Below, in pieces: positions 11,632-22,251 of a DNA stretch of 64,000 bases. The DNA lies in the NCBI RefSeq assembly GCF_024139115.2, contig NC_085140.1, positions 333,991,953 to 334,055,952 on the forward strand, given 5' to 3'. A program made the translations under genes and the position numbers. A model generated the notes under the pieces. That model saw nothing but the letters and a program-made list of their open reading frames with translations. It made no database searches and was not told where the DNA came from. Origin of the DNA: Armigeres subalbatus (taxonomy: Eukaryota > Arthropoda > Insecta > Diptera > Culicidae). The first letter of the stretch is position 1; every line of letters begins with the position of its first letter.

Positions 11632-11999
11632 TAGACTTTTACCAAATAGTCTTTTCGGTTAAGCGACATATTCGGCCAAACAACTTTCAGTCTTCGGCCA
11701 AATGGCTTTTTACCGAACGACGCTTTTCCGTTAAAAAATTCAATTCCAATGAGATTTTTTTGGATATCAACGGAAAATCCCTCGCAGTTGTCACACGAAG
11801 CTTTGCTTAGTTTTTACGGAGAGCCTTTCGAAATTTTAACAAGAAATTGTATGGTAATTGGTATCTTCATAAAAAAGCCACTGGAATTTCAACGTAATGT
11901 TGTAGAAATCTATCAATAAATTATACGGAAATTCCACTGAATCTTCGGAATTTCCACTGAAAATTTTGCGAATTTCTTCAAATTTGAATCGGCGTGAAA
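11632..11999. repeat. 17-bp minisatellite remnant and degenerate repeats
   Basis: Units such as TTCGGCCAAACAACTTTCAG run from about 11640 to 11740, followed by GGAAATTCCAC-type degenerate repeats up to the CGG-rich right end of the hAT-like element. No gene was found. Confidence 0.5.
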
Positions 12000-12085
12000 A
12001 ATTATAGATCAGCGGCGCGCCGACACAAAAATGTCGGCGGCGGCGCCGTGCCAAAAACTGTCGGCAGCGGCGGCGCACACCTCTA

Positions 12086-13485
12086 CTTATGAAGAAATTC
12101 CTGAAGGAACTTCTAGGGGAATCCCTGGAGTAACTTCCGGAGGAATTCCTAAAGGAACTTCCGAAGGAATTCCTGGAGGAACTTCTGGAGGAATTTCTTC
12201 TAGGAGCTTTCGGAAAAAAATAATTTGAGAAACTTTCGGAGGAATTCCACTAAGGAACTTCGGATAAATTTCTGTGAGAAACTTACGGAAGAATTCATGA
12301 AGTTCCGGACATTCCTGGAGGAATTTCCAGAGAGTTTCCTGAAGGAACTTCTGGAGGTTTTCCTGGAGCATCTTCCAGAGGATTTCCTGGAGGAACTTCC
12401 GAATGCTTCTTGGAGGATGTACCAGAGGATTTCCTGGAGGATCTTCCGGAAGATTTCCTGGAGGAACTTCTTAAGGAACTTCAGGATGAATTCCTGGAGA
12501 AACTTTAGGAAGAATGCCTGGAGGAACTTCCGGAGGAATTGCTGAAATAACTTCCGGAGGAATTCCTTTGATGAACTTCTGGAAGAATTCCTGGAGGAAT
12601 TTCCGGAGGAATGCCTGTAGGAACTCTTGGAGCAGAGAATTCCACAGAGGAACTTCTAGAAGAATTCCTGTGAGGAACTTCCGGAAGAATTCCTTCGAGG
12701 ATTTTCTGGAGGAATTCATTTGAGAAATACCCGGGGAAAATTCTTGAGGAACTTCCGGAGAAATTTCTGAAGGAACTTCCGGAGGCTTTCTTTGAGCATC
12801 TTCCGGAGGATTTCCTGGAGGAAGTTCCGGATGCTTTCTTGGAGGATGTTCCAGAGGATTTCCTGGAGGAATTTGCGGAAGATTTTTTGGAGGAACTTTT
12901 CGGAGGAATTCCTGGTGGAACTTCTGCAAGAATTCCTGAAGGAACTTCTGTAGGAAATTCCGGGGGAATTCTTAAAGGATCTTTCGGAGAAATTGTTTCG
13001 AGGAACTTCTGCAAGAAATTCTGTGAGAAACACATAGAGAAAAATCTTCAGGAACTTCCGGAAGAATTCCTGGAGGAACTTCCGGAGGAATTGCTGGAAT
13101 AACTTCCGGAGGAATGCCTTTGATGAACTTCCGGAAGAATTCCTGGAGGAACTCTCGGAGGAGTTCCTGGATTAACATTCGGAAGAATTCCTGGAGAAAC
13201 TTCTGGAGGAATTCCTGGAGTAACTTCTGGAGGAATTCCTGGAGGAACTTCCGAAGGAATTCCTAGAGGAACTTCTGGAGGAATTTCTTCGAGGAACTTT
13301 CGGAGGAATTAATTTGAGAAACTTTCGGAGGAATTCCACTGAGGAACTTCCAGAAGAATTCCTGTGAGGAACTTCCAGAAGAATTCCTGTGAGGAACTTC
13401 CGGAAGAATTCCTGGGAGGAACTTCCAGAAGAATTCCTTCGAGGATTTTCTGGACGAATTTATTTGAGGAATACCCGGAGAAAAT
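12086..13485. repeat. 24-bp minisatellite, right part
   Basis: The first 8 bp (12086-12093) are the right copy of the CTTATGAA target duplication. The array then continues with the same paired 12-mers (GGAATTCCTGGA / GGAACTTCCGGA) as 7065-8171. Reading frames of up to 176 codons here are composition artefacts. Local variants, such as a TTTCCTGGAG series at 12315-12470, show that sub-blocks have been duplicated. Confidence 0.85.
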
Positions 13486-13919
13486 TGGGTCCTGAAGCCC
13501 TACCTCGTTTATGGTTGCAAACGATAGTGCATCGGTCTAGAATACTTGAACCGATGTTATAATAATTCTGGTAAAAGTTTAAATCAGTAAAAATAATATT
13601 TTTGTATTTAAGAGATTTTAAGACAAATTTTGGTCTGTGCAACATTTCAGAACGAATGAACCATCAGCCCAAAACGTCAGGCCCATATATAAACTGTCAA
13701 AGGTTGAGTGCCCTGCGGTGTTTTGCTAGAGCGTTTGAATCATATTATTCCGTACGTCAAACAAGACCGAAAATGTCGAGGAAGCATTTTTCATCTATTT
13801 TTTATTTTCAAATTAAACAATTTCCCCTTTTGATTTTTGAATCGAAAGAAAAACTTACGCGTTCAGGATGATTAACTTCATCGTTCCTTGAAAGAAAATC
13901 AAATATCGATTCTTCATTA
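13486..13919. other. Unique segment between minisatellite blocks
   Basis: About 430 bp without minisatellite units. Short open frames (61-89 codons) exist on both strands but match nothing I know. It may be a separate insertion or a unique spacer; I see no terminal repeats. Confidence 0.35.
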
Positions 13920-14425
13920 TAGGATCCAATTCTTGAGGAACTCCCGGAGGAATTTCTGAAAGAACACCCGGTGGAAATTCTTGAGGAACTTCCGGAGAAA
14001 TTTCTGAAGTAACTTCCGGAGGCTTTCTTTGAGCATCTTCCGAAGGATTTCCTGGAGGAAGTTCCGGATGCTTTCTTGGAGGAATTGGAGGAATTTGCGG
14101 AGGATTTTTTGGTGGAACTTTTCGGAGGAACTTCCGGAAAAAAATCCTTTGATGAACTTCCGAAATTACTTTGAGGTACTTCCGGGAGAGTTCCCAACAA
14201 ACAATTGAAGCTAAGTTAGTTTTTTAGCTGAAGAAGACTATTTTTGGTTTAACAAGCACTGTATCAGCTTCCAAGGTTTGTTGGGTTCCTTCGAAGGACT
14301 TTCGGAGGAATTCTTTTGTATATCTTCCGGAGGAATACCTTTCAGCAACATACTAAGAAAATGCTTTGAGGATCTTATGGAGGATTTTTCTTGAGAAACA
14401 CTCGGAGGAACTCCCTGAAGAATTT
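13920..14425. repeat. 24-bp minisatellite, third block (interrupted)
   Basis: Units of the GGAACTTCCGGAG type occur at 13930-14190 and again, more diverged, at 14280-14425. A short non-repeat piece of about 80 bp separates them. Confidence 0.7.
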
Positions 14426-14456
14426 CTGCACCCAGCCGGCGGTTGTTTGATTTTTT

Positions 14457-14672
14457 AACAATTCTGTATATGAATCTACCAACACCTGTATAAGAACTGG
14501 GCATATACGAAATTGCTAGATTCTTTTACAAGTATTGTATGAGAATCTAACAATTTTGTAAGTTTTTCTTACAATATTTGTTTGAGAACTTACATTTTTT
14601 GTATAAGAATCTAAAATTTCGCATGTGCCCAGTTCTTATACAGGTTTTGGTAGATTCTTATACAAAATTGTT
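14457..14672. mobile_element. Palindromic foldback element
   Basis: The left arm contains ATGAATCTACCAACACC, TGTATAAGAACTGGGC and GAAATT.TAGATTCT. The right arm is the near-perfect reverse complement, giving a hairpin of roughly 85-bp arms around a short centre near 14560. It resembles a foldback MITE, but no target duplication is clear. Confidence 0.62.
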
Positions 14673-14689
14673 GGAATTCTTGGAATGGT

Positions 14690-14819
14690 TTCCGGCCGAT
14701 GGTATTTAAAAGGTTTCCGGTTGTTTTATCAAACCGGAAGTCCGTCATTTTGAATTCCAAAATAACATCAAACATCGATTTCCGGCTTCATCATCGAGCC
14801 CATTCCGGCAATACCCATA
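14690..14819 (-). repeat. Dispersed ~105-bp repeat, inverted copy
   Basis: Read on the minus strand it gives GGGTATTGCCGGAATGGGCT, then CGATGATGAAGCCGGAAATC and a GGAATTCAAAATGACGGACTT block. This is the order found on the plus strand at 6088-6290. Confidence 0.65.
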
Positions 14820-16079
14820 TTGTATGAAGTTTGGTACTCTGCAAAACGATCGTATCCATAAAATTATTTTGAGTGTTTTCCATTCAAAAAGAAATTTTCA
14901 GCTGGGTACCGCGTTAAATCCATTTTTTTATCTATATAATGATGAAGTTGCTTATGTAATGATGAAGTTACCTACATTCTGCATAGCTGTTGAACATCAA
15001 TGGTTTAATTGATAACCCAACGACTTACAGACATACTATAAATAACCGCAGCAACATATTGTGCCCCACTCATATTTATTTTGCAGCAATTTGTTGTCGT
15101 GAGTACTCAATGAACAGAACCATGCGGAATTACACCGTTGATTAGCTTCACATAACGCTTCCATGATTATAGAATTGAACGGATTGAATGCTGACCGTCA
15201 TCAGCTCTATTAATTTTCAAGTGGGAATCTCTTTTCAATGCCCACTTATCGACCTCATCGTGTACATACGAAAAGTTCACCAGGCTTCCCTATTGACAAC
15301 TCATTTGTTCTATACATCTCTCCGTTTTCATAGCGGAGCAGCAGGGTGTCCTGAAAAATATAAATTTGAAAAGTGATGCTGCTACTCGGATCTTTGATCA
15401 CACCCAGTTAATGAGGCAGTCAAAATATTGAAATGTAATTTGGTGAAAACTGAAACAAGAAGATGGTAGTCCGTTTTCTCATTAAAAAGCTTTCATGTTG
15501 ATCATATTATACATTTTAGAAATGTTCGCTGTTTGTTTCTATCTTGAACCTTTATATATTTTTTAAATTGCTTCAAATCGAATGACCTTCTCATATTGAT
15601 GTTGCCTCATTTTTTGGAACACCCTACCAGGTAGCTCTTTGACTGACAGAATGACTACGGGATCTCCGGCACAGATTATCCCATTCGTATTCAAAACCTT
15701 TCGAATCTGCATGCATTCGTGGATCTGTGTTTGCACCATCGTCTGTGTTTGCGCTCTTGAGATTCATAACGAAACCGACCCGTTCGTCGGTTGGTGCGTC
15801 ATCGTTTTCCTCTGCTGCTGGCTGATTGACGACGGCCGGTCGGAGCAGCGAGTGGTTTCAGATGAGGCGAAGTGGACCAGGACCAGGCTGCATATATTTG
15901 TGCCTTAATAGTTCACATGAAATGGAAAAGCCCGAGGGCAGTATTTTAATAAAATCCTTTTCTAGGTGAAGGGGCGTTATTGCGTTTAGAATTGAGTTCT
16001 GTTGAAAATGAAAATCCTGAATGGAAATCCAACACGCATGAATGTGGGTAATTATCTTTTTAGATTATTTTTGCTTTCC
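14820..16079. other. Intergenic DNA downstream of the G12-like gene
   Basis: No recognisable gene or repeat. An 89-codon frame at 15639-15908 contains a hydrophobic Cys-rich centre but has no family resemblance and no supporting splice or promoter context, so it is not called. Confidence 0.4.
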
Positions 16080-16085
16080 TTTATT
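16080..16085 (-). promoter_or_regulatory. Poly(A) signal of the G12-like gene
   Basis: Read on the minus strand this is AATAAA, about 46 bases beyond the stop codon at 16132-16134, a normal spacing for a short insect 3' untranslated region. Confidence 0.7.
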
Positions 16086-16131
16086 CGACACACATATGAG
16101 ATGTTTTGTTTACAAGAAATATCTTTTCCTG

Positions 16132-16885
16132 TTAATTCCACCCAAAGAACTCGGCAACAAGCTCGAAGAATTTGTCAACATCAACGCCACGCTCACGTAG
16201 CTTCTGGAACAGGGATTGTATTTCCTTTGAATTCTGAAAAACGATGCATCGTTAACAAAAACTGACATCATTTCAAATTAGTCTAATCTTACTTGGTATA
16301 AGTCGACAAGCTGTTGGAAATTGAACTGTTTCAACTTATCAATTAGCGCTATGAATTGTGGGCTGGTTTTAAGCTTCTCTTCGAAAAGAGTCTTCAGCTT
16401 TTCGGTTGGAAGCAGAGCTAGAGCTTTGTCGATAAATCCTCTGAGTCCACCGGTTCTCACTGGTTTTAAGCGGAAAAGTCAAATTAATTCAACCCAATCA
16501 GCGACTTCAACGAATTCAACATATACTTACCTTGGCGAATGCTGCGAATTTGCTCGACGTGATCCAATTCGAAGAAATCAGCGATAAAGTTAATTGCGTC
16601 ATACACATCTAAACCGGCATCGTCCAGGTAATTCAAAATACTTTTTATGTCTTCCACGGCAAATATCTGATTCCAAACTGAAGAAAACTCCTTACCATGC
16701 AGGTATTCAAAAACTGCTTGAATTTCTTCGTCGTGTTCGTAATAGTCAAGTGCTAGTTTCGCCAGCTTATCTAATGGGATTAGAGAAAGGAAGTCTAGAT
16801 AATCTTCTTGTAATCCTCGGTGAATTTGAACTGCGGTTGCACTTGTGATAACAGCCAGAGAGGTCAATATTATAATTGGCTTCAT
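16132..16885 (-). CDS. G12/AEG12-like insect-allergen-repeat secreted protein
   Basis: Three exons join in frame: 16885-16531, 16459-16293 and 16233-16132, with GT-AG introns of 71 and 59 bp. They give a 207-residue protein, the usual size for mosquito G12. I chose the ATG at 16885, not the in-frame one at 16927, because it begins a typical signal peptide (MKPIIILTSLAVITSATA) and lies just downstream of a TATA box. The mature protein is acidic and helical, with family words DYLDFLSLIPLDKL, LDYYEHDEEIQAVFEYL and GLDVYDAINFIADFF, then LALLPTEKLKTLFEEKL and a C-terminal GVDVDKFFELVAEFFGW. This is one insect allergen-related repeat domain (the family of mosquito G12 and cockroach Bla g 1). Known members are midgut proteins induced by a blood meal that bind lipids; AEG12 has been reported to disrupt membranes. 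The frame and splice sites look intact. Which paralogue it is cannot be told from this window. Confidence 0.93.
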
Positions 16886-16938
16886 GGTTGCTAATTTGGT
16901 TTCTTCTTTGAAATAATGTTGCCACATAATAGTAACCG

Positions 16939-16946
16939 TATTTATA
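16939..16946 (-). promoter_or_regulatory. TATA box of the G12-like gene
   Basis: Read on the minus strand this is TATAAATA. It lies 54-61 bases upstream of the chosen ATG, which places transcription start near 16912 and leaves a short 5' leader. A strong TATA box with a short leader fits a highly inducible gut gene; that last step is inference. Confidence 0.75.
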
Positions 16947-17165
16947 GCTAAAATTGTCTCAAATACTTAAGTGGTTTTTTTTTGTCGATAATCTTATAAC
17001 CGATACCTAGTTGGATTTTAAATGATAAGATTAAGATTATGTGAAATGGTCAAACAAGTATATTCCATTTCCAAATACCAGCGATTCAGTGATTCTTTCT
17101 TTTAATCTGCGATGTTGATTACACCAACATATCGTACAAACCAGTGGCAATAGACATACTGGATG

Positions 17166-17453
17166 TTCTTCTTCTTATTGGCATTACATCCCCACACTGG
17201 GACAGAGCCGCCTCACAGCTTAGTGTTCATTAAGCACTTCCACAGTTTTTAACTGCGAGGTTTCTAAGCCAAGTTACCATTTTTGCATTCGTATTTCATG
17301 AGGCTAACATGATGATACTTTTATGCCCAGGGAAGTCGAGACAATTTCCAATCCGAAAATTGTTTAGACCGGCACAGGGAATCGAACCCAGCCACCCTCA
17401 GCATGGTCTTGCTTTGTAGCCGCGCGTCTTACCGCACGGCTAAGGAGGGCCCC
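17166..17453 (-). mobile_element. tRNA-derived SINE, Feilai-type, reverse orientation
   Basis: Read on the minus strand it starts GGGCCCTCCTTAGCCGTGCG with box A intact, has box B GGTTCGATTCC, the full body, and ends with an AAGAAGAAGAA tail at 17166. It lies about 220 bp upstream of the G12 TATA box. It is close to the copy at 3484, differing by scattered substitutions. Confidence 0.88.
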
Positions 17454-18317
17454 ACTCGTTATCAATCATGTATGTTATCAATTATAAATAGGCCGTATTC
17501 CAGGAATTAGCTATAACCGCAAAATTGATACTTCTTTTCATTCATTCAGATTCATCTTACGTCAACGTGATGGAATAAATCCATTCGAACAGAAAGTTTC
17601 CCAAATTTGTGGCTATTTGGTGAACGTTTTTGTTGTTCACCGCAGATTTATCGCGTCTCGTTTTTCAATCAATCAATATCCCGTAGCGGTAACCAACCAT
17701 CAGCGCACGTTTTCCTCTCATGTACTCAGTATTGTATAACGTTGGGCTCCATTCGAAAGTTTGATTCCCCCTGGAAAATTTATCGCTTTTCCAACGTAAG
17801 TGATTTGTGCCGGTTTGTTATCGAATCGTGCGTTACTCGTGGATGGCGAGTTTTGCTCTGCTTCAACCTCACTTGATTTGGACTGCCCTCTGTCGGAAAG
17901 CACGGAGGATAAAAAGCAAATTTCTAAGTGGAACACGTTTTCGATACTATTTCATCAGAAATGTTGAACGCAGCCAATGATAGGAAGTTCTCTGCTGACA
18001 GAATACGCATCGATAAATTACGGTCGGGTATATAGCAGATGGTGCCCCCATTGGCATTGGATTCCCCCGACGCTCCGCTAATACAGAATACGTGGTAGGA
18101 AGAAAAATGTTTCAGTTAGAAATATCAGATAGGCGATTAGTAAAATAGGAAAGAAGGAAAAAACACCCAAATATATTTATTTCCCTTATGAATGGTAACA
18201 AAATCACAGATTTTATCATCTTTCTAATATTATAATCATTACCTCTTTCGATGGCACGGCAAATGCTGGGTAAAGCGTACCATTGGTACTTCGCGTACCT
18301 GAAGGAATAAAATAGAC
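17454..18317. other. Intergenic DNA, no feature seen
   Basis: Mixed-composition DNA between the SINE and the RTE element. Open frames of 60-90 codons are unsupported. No repeat family from elsewhere in the window occurs here. Confidence 0.4.
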
Positions 18318-21300
18318 CCCATCTCGCGGTCCTTAGCCTCTTACCCAGCAACTCCTATCCCTACCTCCCCGCGGTGCTGGCCGGGATACGAGCAACCTTA
18401 GGGAAGATCGGGTAACCAACCCCGGTGGGAACTATGGTCGTATGCTGACAGGGAAGGGGGGGTTTGCTCCTCTCCGGAGGTGCAAATCTTATTGAGCGTC
18501 TGTTCTCCATGTTAGGGGCGGCTGATCATCGTCCGAGTGCCAGCGAGTGCATCATGGTCCACCGGAAATAAGGAGGAATGGTCCTCCGGAAATTTAGGGG
18601 GTTTGGTGTCAGGCCCTGCAAGCCAACCTTTAAAAATCATAAGCAACGAACAATCAACAAGAGAGTACGGACCGGAACCATCGGCGAAGACCACTGCGAC
18701 GAAAAGGGACTAGCGATTGGAAACTCAGTTCGTGGAACTGCAAATCTCTCAACTTCATCGGGAGCACACGCATACTCGCCGATGTGCTCAAGGACCGTAG
18801 ATTCGGCATCGTAGCGCTGCAGGAGGGTTGTTGGAAGGGATCAATGGTGCGCACGCTTAGAAGTAATCATGCCATCTACCACAGCTGCGGCAGCTACACG
18901 AGCTGGGAACAGCTTTCATAGTGATGGGCGACATGCAAAGGCGCGTGATCGGGTGGTGGCCGATCAACGAGAGAATGTGCAGGTTGAGGATCAAAGGCCG
19001 GTTCTTCAACTTCAGCATAATCAACGTCCATAGCCCACACTCCGGAAGCACTGATGATGATAAGGACGCATTCTACGCGCAGCTGGAACGTGAGTACGAC
19101 AGCTGCCCAAGCCACGACGTCAAAATCATCATAGGAGATTTGAACGCTCAGGTTGGCCAAGAGGAGTTTAGACCGACTATTGGGAAGTTCAGCGCTCACC
19201 GGCTGACGAACGAAAATTGATTTCGCCGCCTCCAAGAATATGGCCATTCGCAGCACCTACTTCCAACACAGCCTCCCGTATCGGTACACCTGGAGATCGC
19301 CACTGCAGACAGAATCACAAATCGACCACGTTCTGATTGATGGACGGCACTTCTCCGACATTATCGACGTCAGGACATATCGTGGCGCTAACATCGACTC
19401 TGACCACTATCTGGTGATGGTTAAACTGCGCCCAAAACTATCCGTCATCAACAATGTTCGGTACCGACGACCGCCGCGGTACGACCTAGAGCGACTGAAG
19501 CAACCTGATGTCGCCACTGCATACGCGCAGCATCTCGAGGCAGCGTTGCCGGAAGAGGGTGAGCTCGATGGGGCCCCTCTTGAGGACTGCTGGAATACAG
19601 TCAAAGCAGCCATTAACGACGCAGCGGAGAACAACGTCGGGTATATGGGTCGAAGTCGACGGAACGATTGGTTCGACGAAGAGTGCAGACAGATTCTGGA
19701 GGAGAAGGATGCAGCGCGGGCGGTCGCGCTGCAGCAAGGTACCCGGCAGAACGTGGAACGTTATAGACGGAAGCGGAGACAGCAGACCCGCCTTTTCAGG
19801 AGAAGAAACGCCGCCTGGAAGAAGCGGAGTGCGAGGAGATGGAACAGCTGTGCCTTTCTCAAGATACACGCAAGTTCTATCAGAAGCTCAACGCATCCCG
19901 CAAAGGCTTCGTGCCGCGAGCCGAAATGTGCCGGGATAAGGATGGGAGCATCTTGACGGACGAACGTGTGGTGATCGAAAGGTGGAAGCAGCACTACGAG
20001 GAACATCTGAATGGCGCTGAGAGTACAGGCAATGAAAGTCAAGGCAGCGGAGGAGATGACTACGTCAGTTCAGCGGACGATGGAAGCCAACCAGCCCCCA
20101 CCTTGAGGGAAGTTAAGGATGCCATTCAACAGCTAAAGACCAATAAAGCAGCTGGTAAGGATGGTATCGGAGCTGAGCTCATCAAGATGGGCCCGGAAAA
20201 GCTGGCCACTTGCCTGCACAAACTGATAGTCAGAATCTGGGAAAACGAACAGCTACCGGAGGAGTGGAAGGAAGGGGTTATATGCCCCATCTACAAGAAA
20301 GGCGACAAACTGGAGTGTGAGAACTTTCGAGCGATCACCATCCTTAATGCCGCCTACAAAGTGATATCCCAGATCATCTTCCGTCGTCTGTCACCATTAG
20401 TGAACGAGTTCGTGGGAAGTTATCAAGCCGGCTTCGTTGACGGCCGCTCGACAACGGACCAGATCTTTACTGTACGGCAAATCCTTCAAAAATGCCGTGA
20501 ATACCAGGTCTCAACGCACCATCTGTTCGTTGATTTCAAGGCGGCATACGACAGTATAGACCGCGTAGAGCTATGGAAAATTATGGACGAGAACAGCTTC
20601 TCTGGAAAGCTTACCAGACTGATCAAAGCAACGGTGGATGGTGTGCAAAACTGTGTGAAGATCTCGGGCGAACACTCCAGTTCGTTCGAATCGCGCCGGG
20701 GACTAAGACAAGGTGATGGACTTTCGTGCCTGTTGTTCAACATTGCGCTAGAAGGTGTCATGCGGAGAGCCGGGTGTAACAGCCGGGGTAGGATTTTCAA
20801 CAGATCCAGTCAATTTATTTGCTTCGCGGATGACATGGACATTGTCGGCCGAACATTTGCAAAGGTGGCAGAACTGTACACCCGCCTGAAACGTGAAGCA
20901 ACAAAAGTTGGACTGGTGGTGAATGCGTCAAAGACAAAGTACATGCTTGTGGGTGGAACCGAGCGCGACAGGGTCCGCCTGGGAAGCAGTGTTACGATAG
21001 ACGGGGATACCTTCGAGGTGGTCGAGGAATTCGTCTACCTCGGATCCTTGCTAACGGCTGACAACAACGTTAGTCGTGAAATACGAAGGCGCATCATCTG
21101 TGGAAGTCGGGCCTACTACGGGCTCCAGAAGAAACTGCGGTCGAAAAAGATTCGCCACCGCACCAAATGTGTCATGTACAAGAAGTTAATAAGACCGGTA
21201 GTCCTCTACGGACATGAAACATGGACAATGCTCGAGGAGGACTTGCAAGCACTCGGAGTATTCGAAAGACGGGTGCTTAGGACCATCTTTGGCGGCGTGC

Positions 21301-21640
21301 AAGAAGACGGTGTGTGGCGGCGAAGAATGAACCACGAGCTCGCCCAGCTCTACGGCGAACCCAGTATCCAGAAGGTAGCTAAAGCCGGAAGGGTACGATG
21401 GGCAGGGCATGTTGCAAGAATGCCGGACAGCAACCCTGCAAAGATGGTGTTCGCTTCCGATCCGGCAGGTACGAGACGACGTGGAGCGCAGCGAGCGAGA
21501 TGGGCAGACCAGGTGCAGAACGACTTGGCGAGCGGGGGGCGTATTCGAGGATGGAGAGATGCGGCCTCGAACCGTGTATTGTGGCGTCAAATTGTTGATT
21601 CAGTGTTATCTGTATAGATGTAGACTAAATAAATGAAAAA
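18318..21640 (+). mobile_element. RTE-type non-LTR retrotransposon, nearly full length
   Basis: A GC-rich leader starting near GTCCTTAGCCTCTTACCCAG is followed by an endonuclease and reverse transcriptase, then a very short 3' end with AAATAAATGAAAAAA near 21630-21646. The order apurinic endonuclease, reverse transcriptase and a C-terminal domain with RVRWAGHVARM, in one polyprotein without a separate gag, is typical of RTE-like elements common in mosquitoes. GC content and codon use contrast with the AT-rich flanks. Target duplications are not obvious, so both ends are approximate. A second copy is at 28437-29935 (reverse) and a short related fragment at 37060-37265. Confidence 0.85.
18690..21617 (+). 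pseudogene. RTE endonuclease-reverse transcriptase polyprotein, frameshifted
   Basis: The endonuclease part shows SWNCKSLN, a VALQEG motif, NVHSPH, IIGDLNAQVG near 19130, then QIDHVLIDGRH and SDHYLVMVKLR near 19320-19430. The reverse transcriptase (from about 19960) shows KAAGKDGIGAELIK, NFRAITILNAAYKV, FVDFKAAYDS, RRGLRQGDGLSCLLFNIAL and the catalytic box FADDMD at about 20823-20840. The C-terminus has RWAGHVARMPDSNPAKMVF. The frame breaks at about 19220-19240 and returns near 19840, two compensating shifts. Earlier breaks interrupt the N-terminal part near 18900. The reverse transcriptase itself, 19839-21617 (592 codons), is uninterrupted. The copy is probably inactive, since the endonuclease is broken. 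Confidence 0.88.
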
Positions 21641-21744
21641 ACCTTCTTCGAAACATTTGAGCATAATAACAGTTCTGGTTCTACATATTCCTATCGAACT
21701 TTTGCACTGGGTGAATCAGCAAAATGGTTTTATGTGCTATTTTT

Positions 21745-21785
21745 TGCCTTTCTCGAAAAGGCTATATTTTCGCTCCAAAAACAAA
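21745..21785 (+). repeat. Fragment of the TGCCTTTCTCG dispersed repeat
   Basis: TTGCCTTTCTCGAAAAGGCT and the following ATATTTTCGCTCC match the reverse complement of the end of the repeat at 27780-28187, with the section between the two words missing. It is a small remnant. Confidence 0.5.
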
Positions 21786-22030
21786 CTTTTCATAGGATGC
21801 CACGTGGAGACTCATAGTATTATTATATCCTACAGTTTTTGCATTTCCTCAGCAAGCGTGCTGGGAATTTTCACCTACCCAATCTGAATGCCAAAGGGCC
21901 GATTGGCACGAGTGAGGACATCCGTTATGATCTCGCGATCCCAGTACAGCTTCACGAAACTATTTTCCAGAACCGGGACAGGCACATATTTGTAGTAGGC
22001 GACAAACTGGTTAACCAAGTTGTGCTTTAA

Positions 22031-22251
22031 GGTCACTCCTGACGGAATCCAAGTTTAAAAGTGCTCGCGTTTTCGGGGGCACACCACTCGATTCAGAGGC
22101 GGCGCACAACTGTCATTTTTGTTGATTTAGCTTTGCTGCGTCGCAGCATGCGTGAAATAATAAAAATGACAGTTGTGCGTTGCTTCCGTATCGAGTGGTG
22201 TGCCCCCGAAAACGCGAGCACTTTTAATCTTGGATTCCGTCAGGAGTGACC
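22031..22251. mobile_element. 221-bp MITE with TTAA duplication, inside retrotransposon copy 1
   Basis: Near-perfect inverted arms of about 95 bp begin GGTCACTCCTGACGGAATCC at both ends. TTAA flanks both sides (22027-22030 and 22252-22255). Retrotransposon copy 2 has the uninterrupted sequence GTGCTTTAAAGCAAG near 26518-26530, so the empty site is known and the borders are exact. TTAA is the piggyBac target, but the ends do not start CCC as piggyBac ends usually do, so assignment is open. Confidence 0.9.

Larger units (their letters stand above)
8172..12085. mobile_element. Non-autonomous hAT-superfamily element (3.9 kb)
   Basis: The element starts TAGAGGTGTGTGCCG and ends CGGCGCACACCTCTA, so the outer ~14 bp are inverted repeats with one mismatch, and it is bounded by a perfect 8-bp duplication (CTTATGAA). 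Both features fit the hAT superfamily. Both ends carry CGG-rich subterminal sequence (8180-8310 and 12000-12080). Inside I find no transposase frame, RNase H-like motif or BED finger. The interior consists of GGAAATT-type degenerate repeats (8390-8900, 10620-10930), 17-bp GGCCAAA minisatellites, two TA-type MITEs and a foldback element. It is therefore a non-autonomous copy that needs transposase in trans, and it landed inside a 24-bp minisatellite. Confidence 0.82.

Noticed and set aside
12087..13102. Several overlapping frames of 84-176 codons on both strands
   Set aside because: They follow the 24-bp minisatellite, whose unit is a multiple of three and lacks stops. No start context, domain or splice signal is present.
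15639..15908. An 89-codon frame with a Cys-rich hydrophobic centre
   Set aside because: No family resemblance, no TATA, no splice sites and no repeat of the pattern elsewhere.
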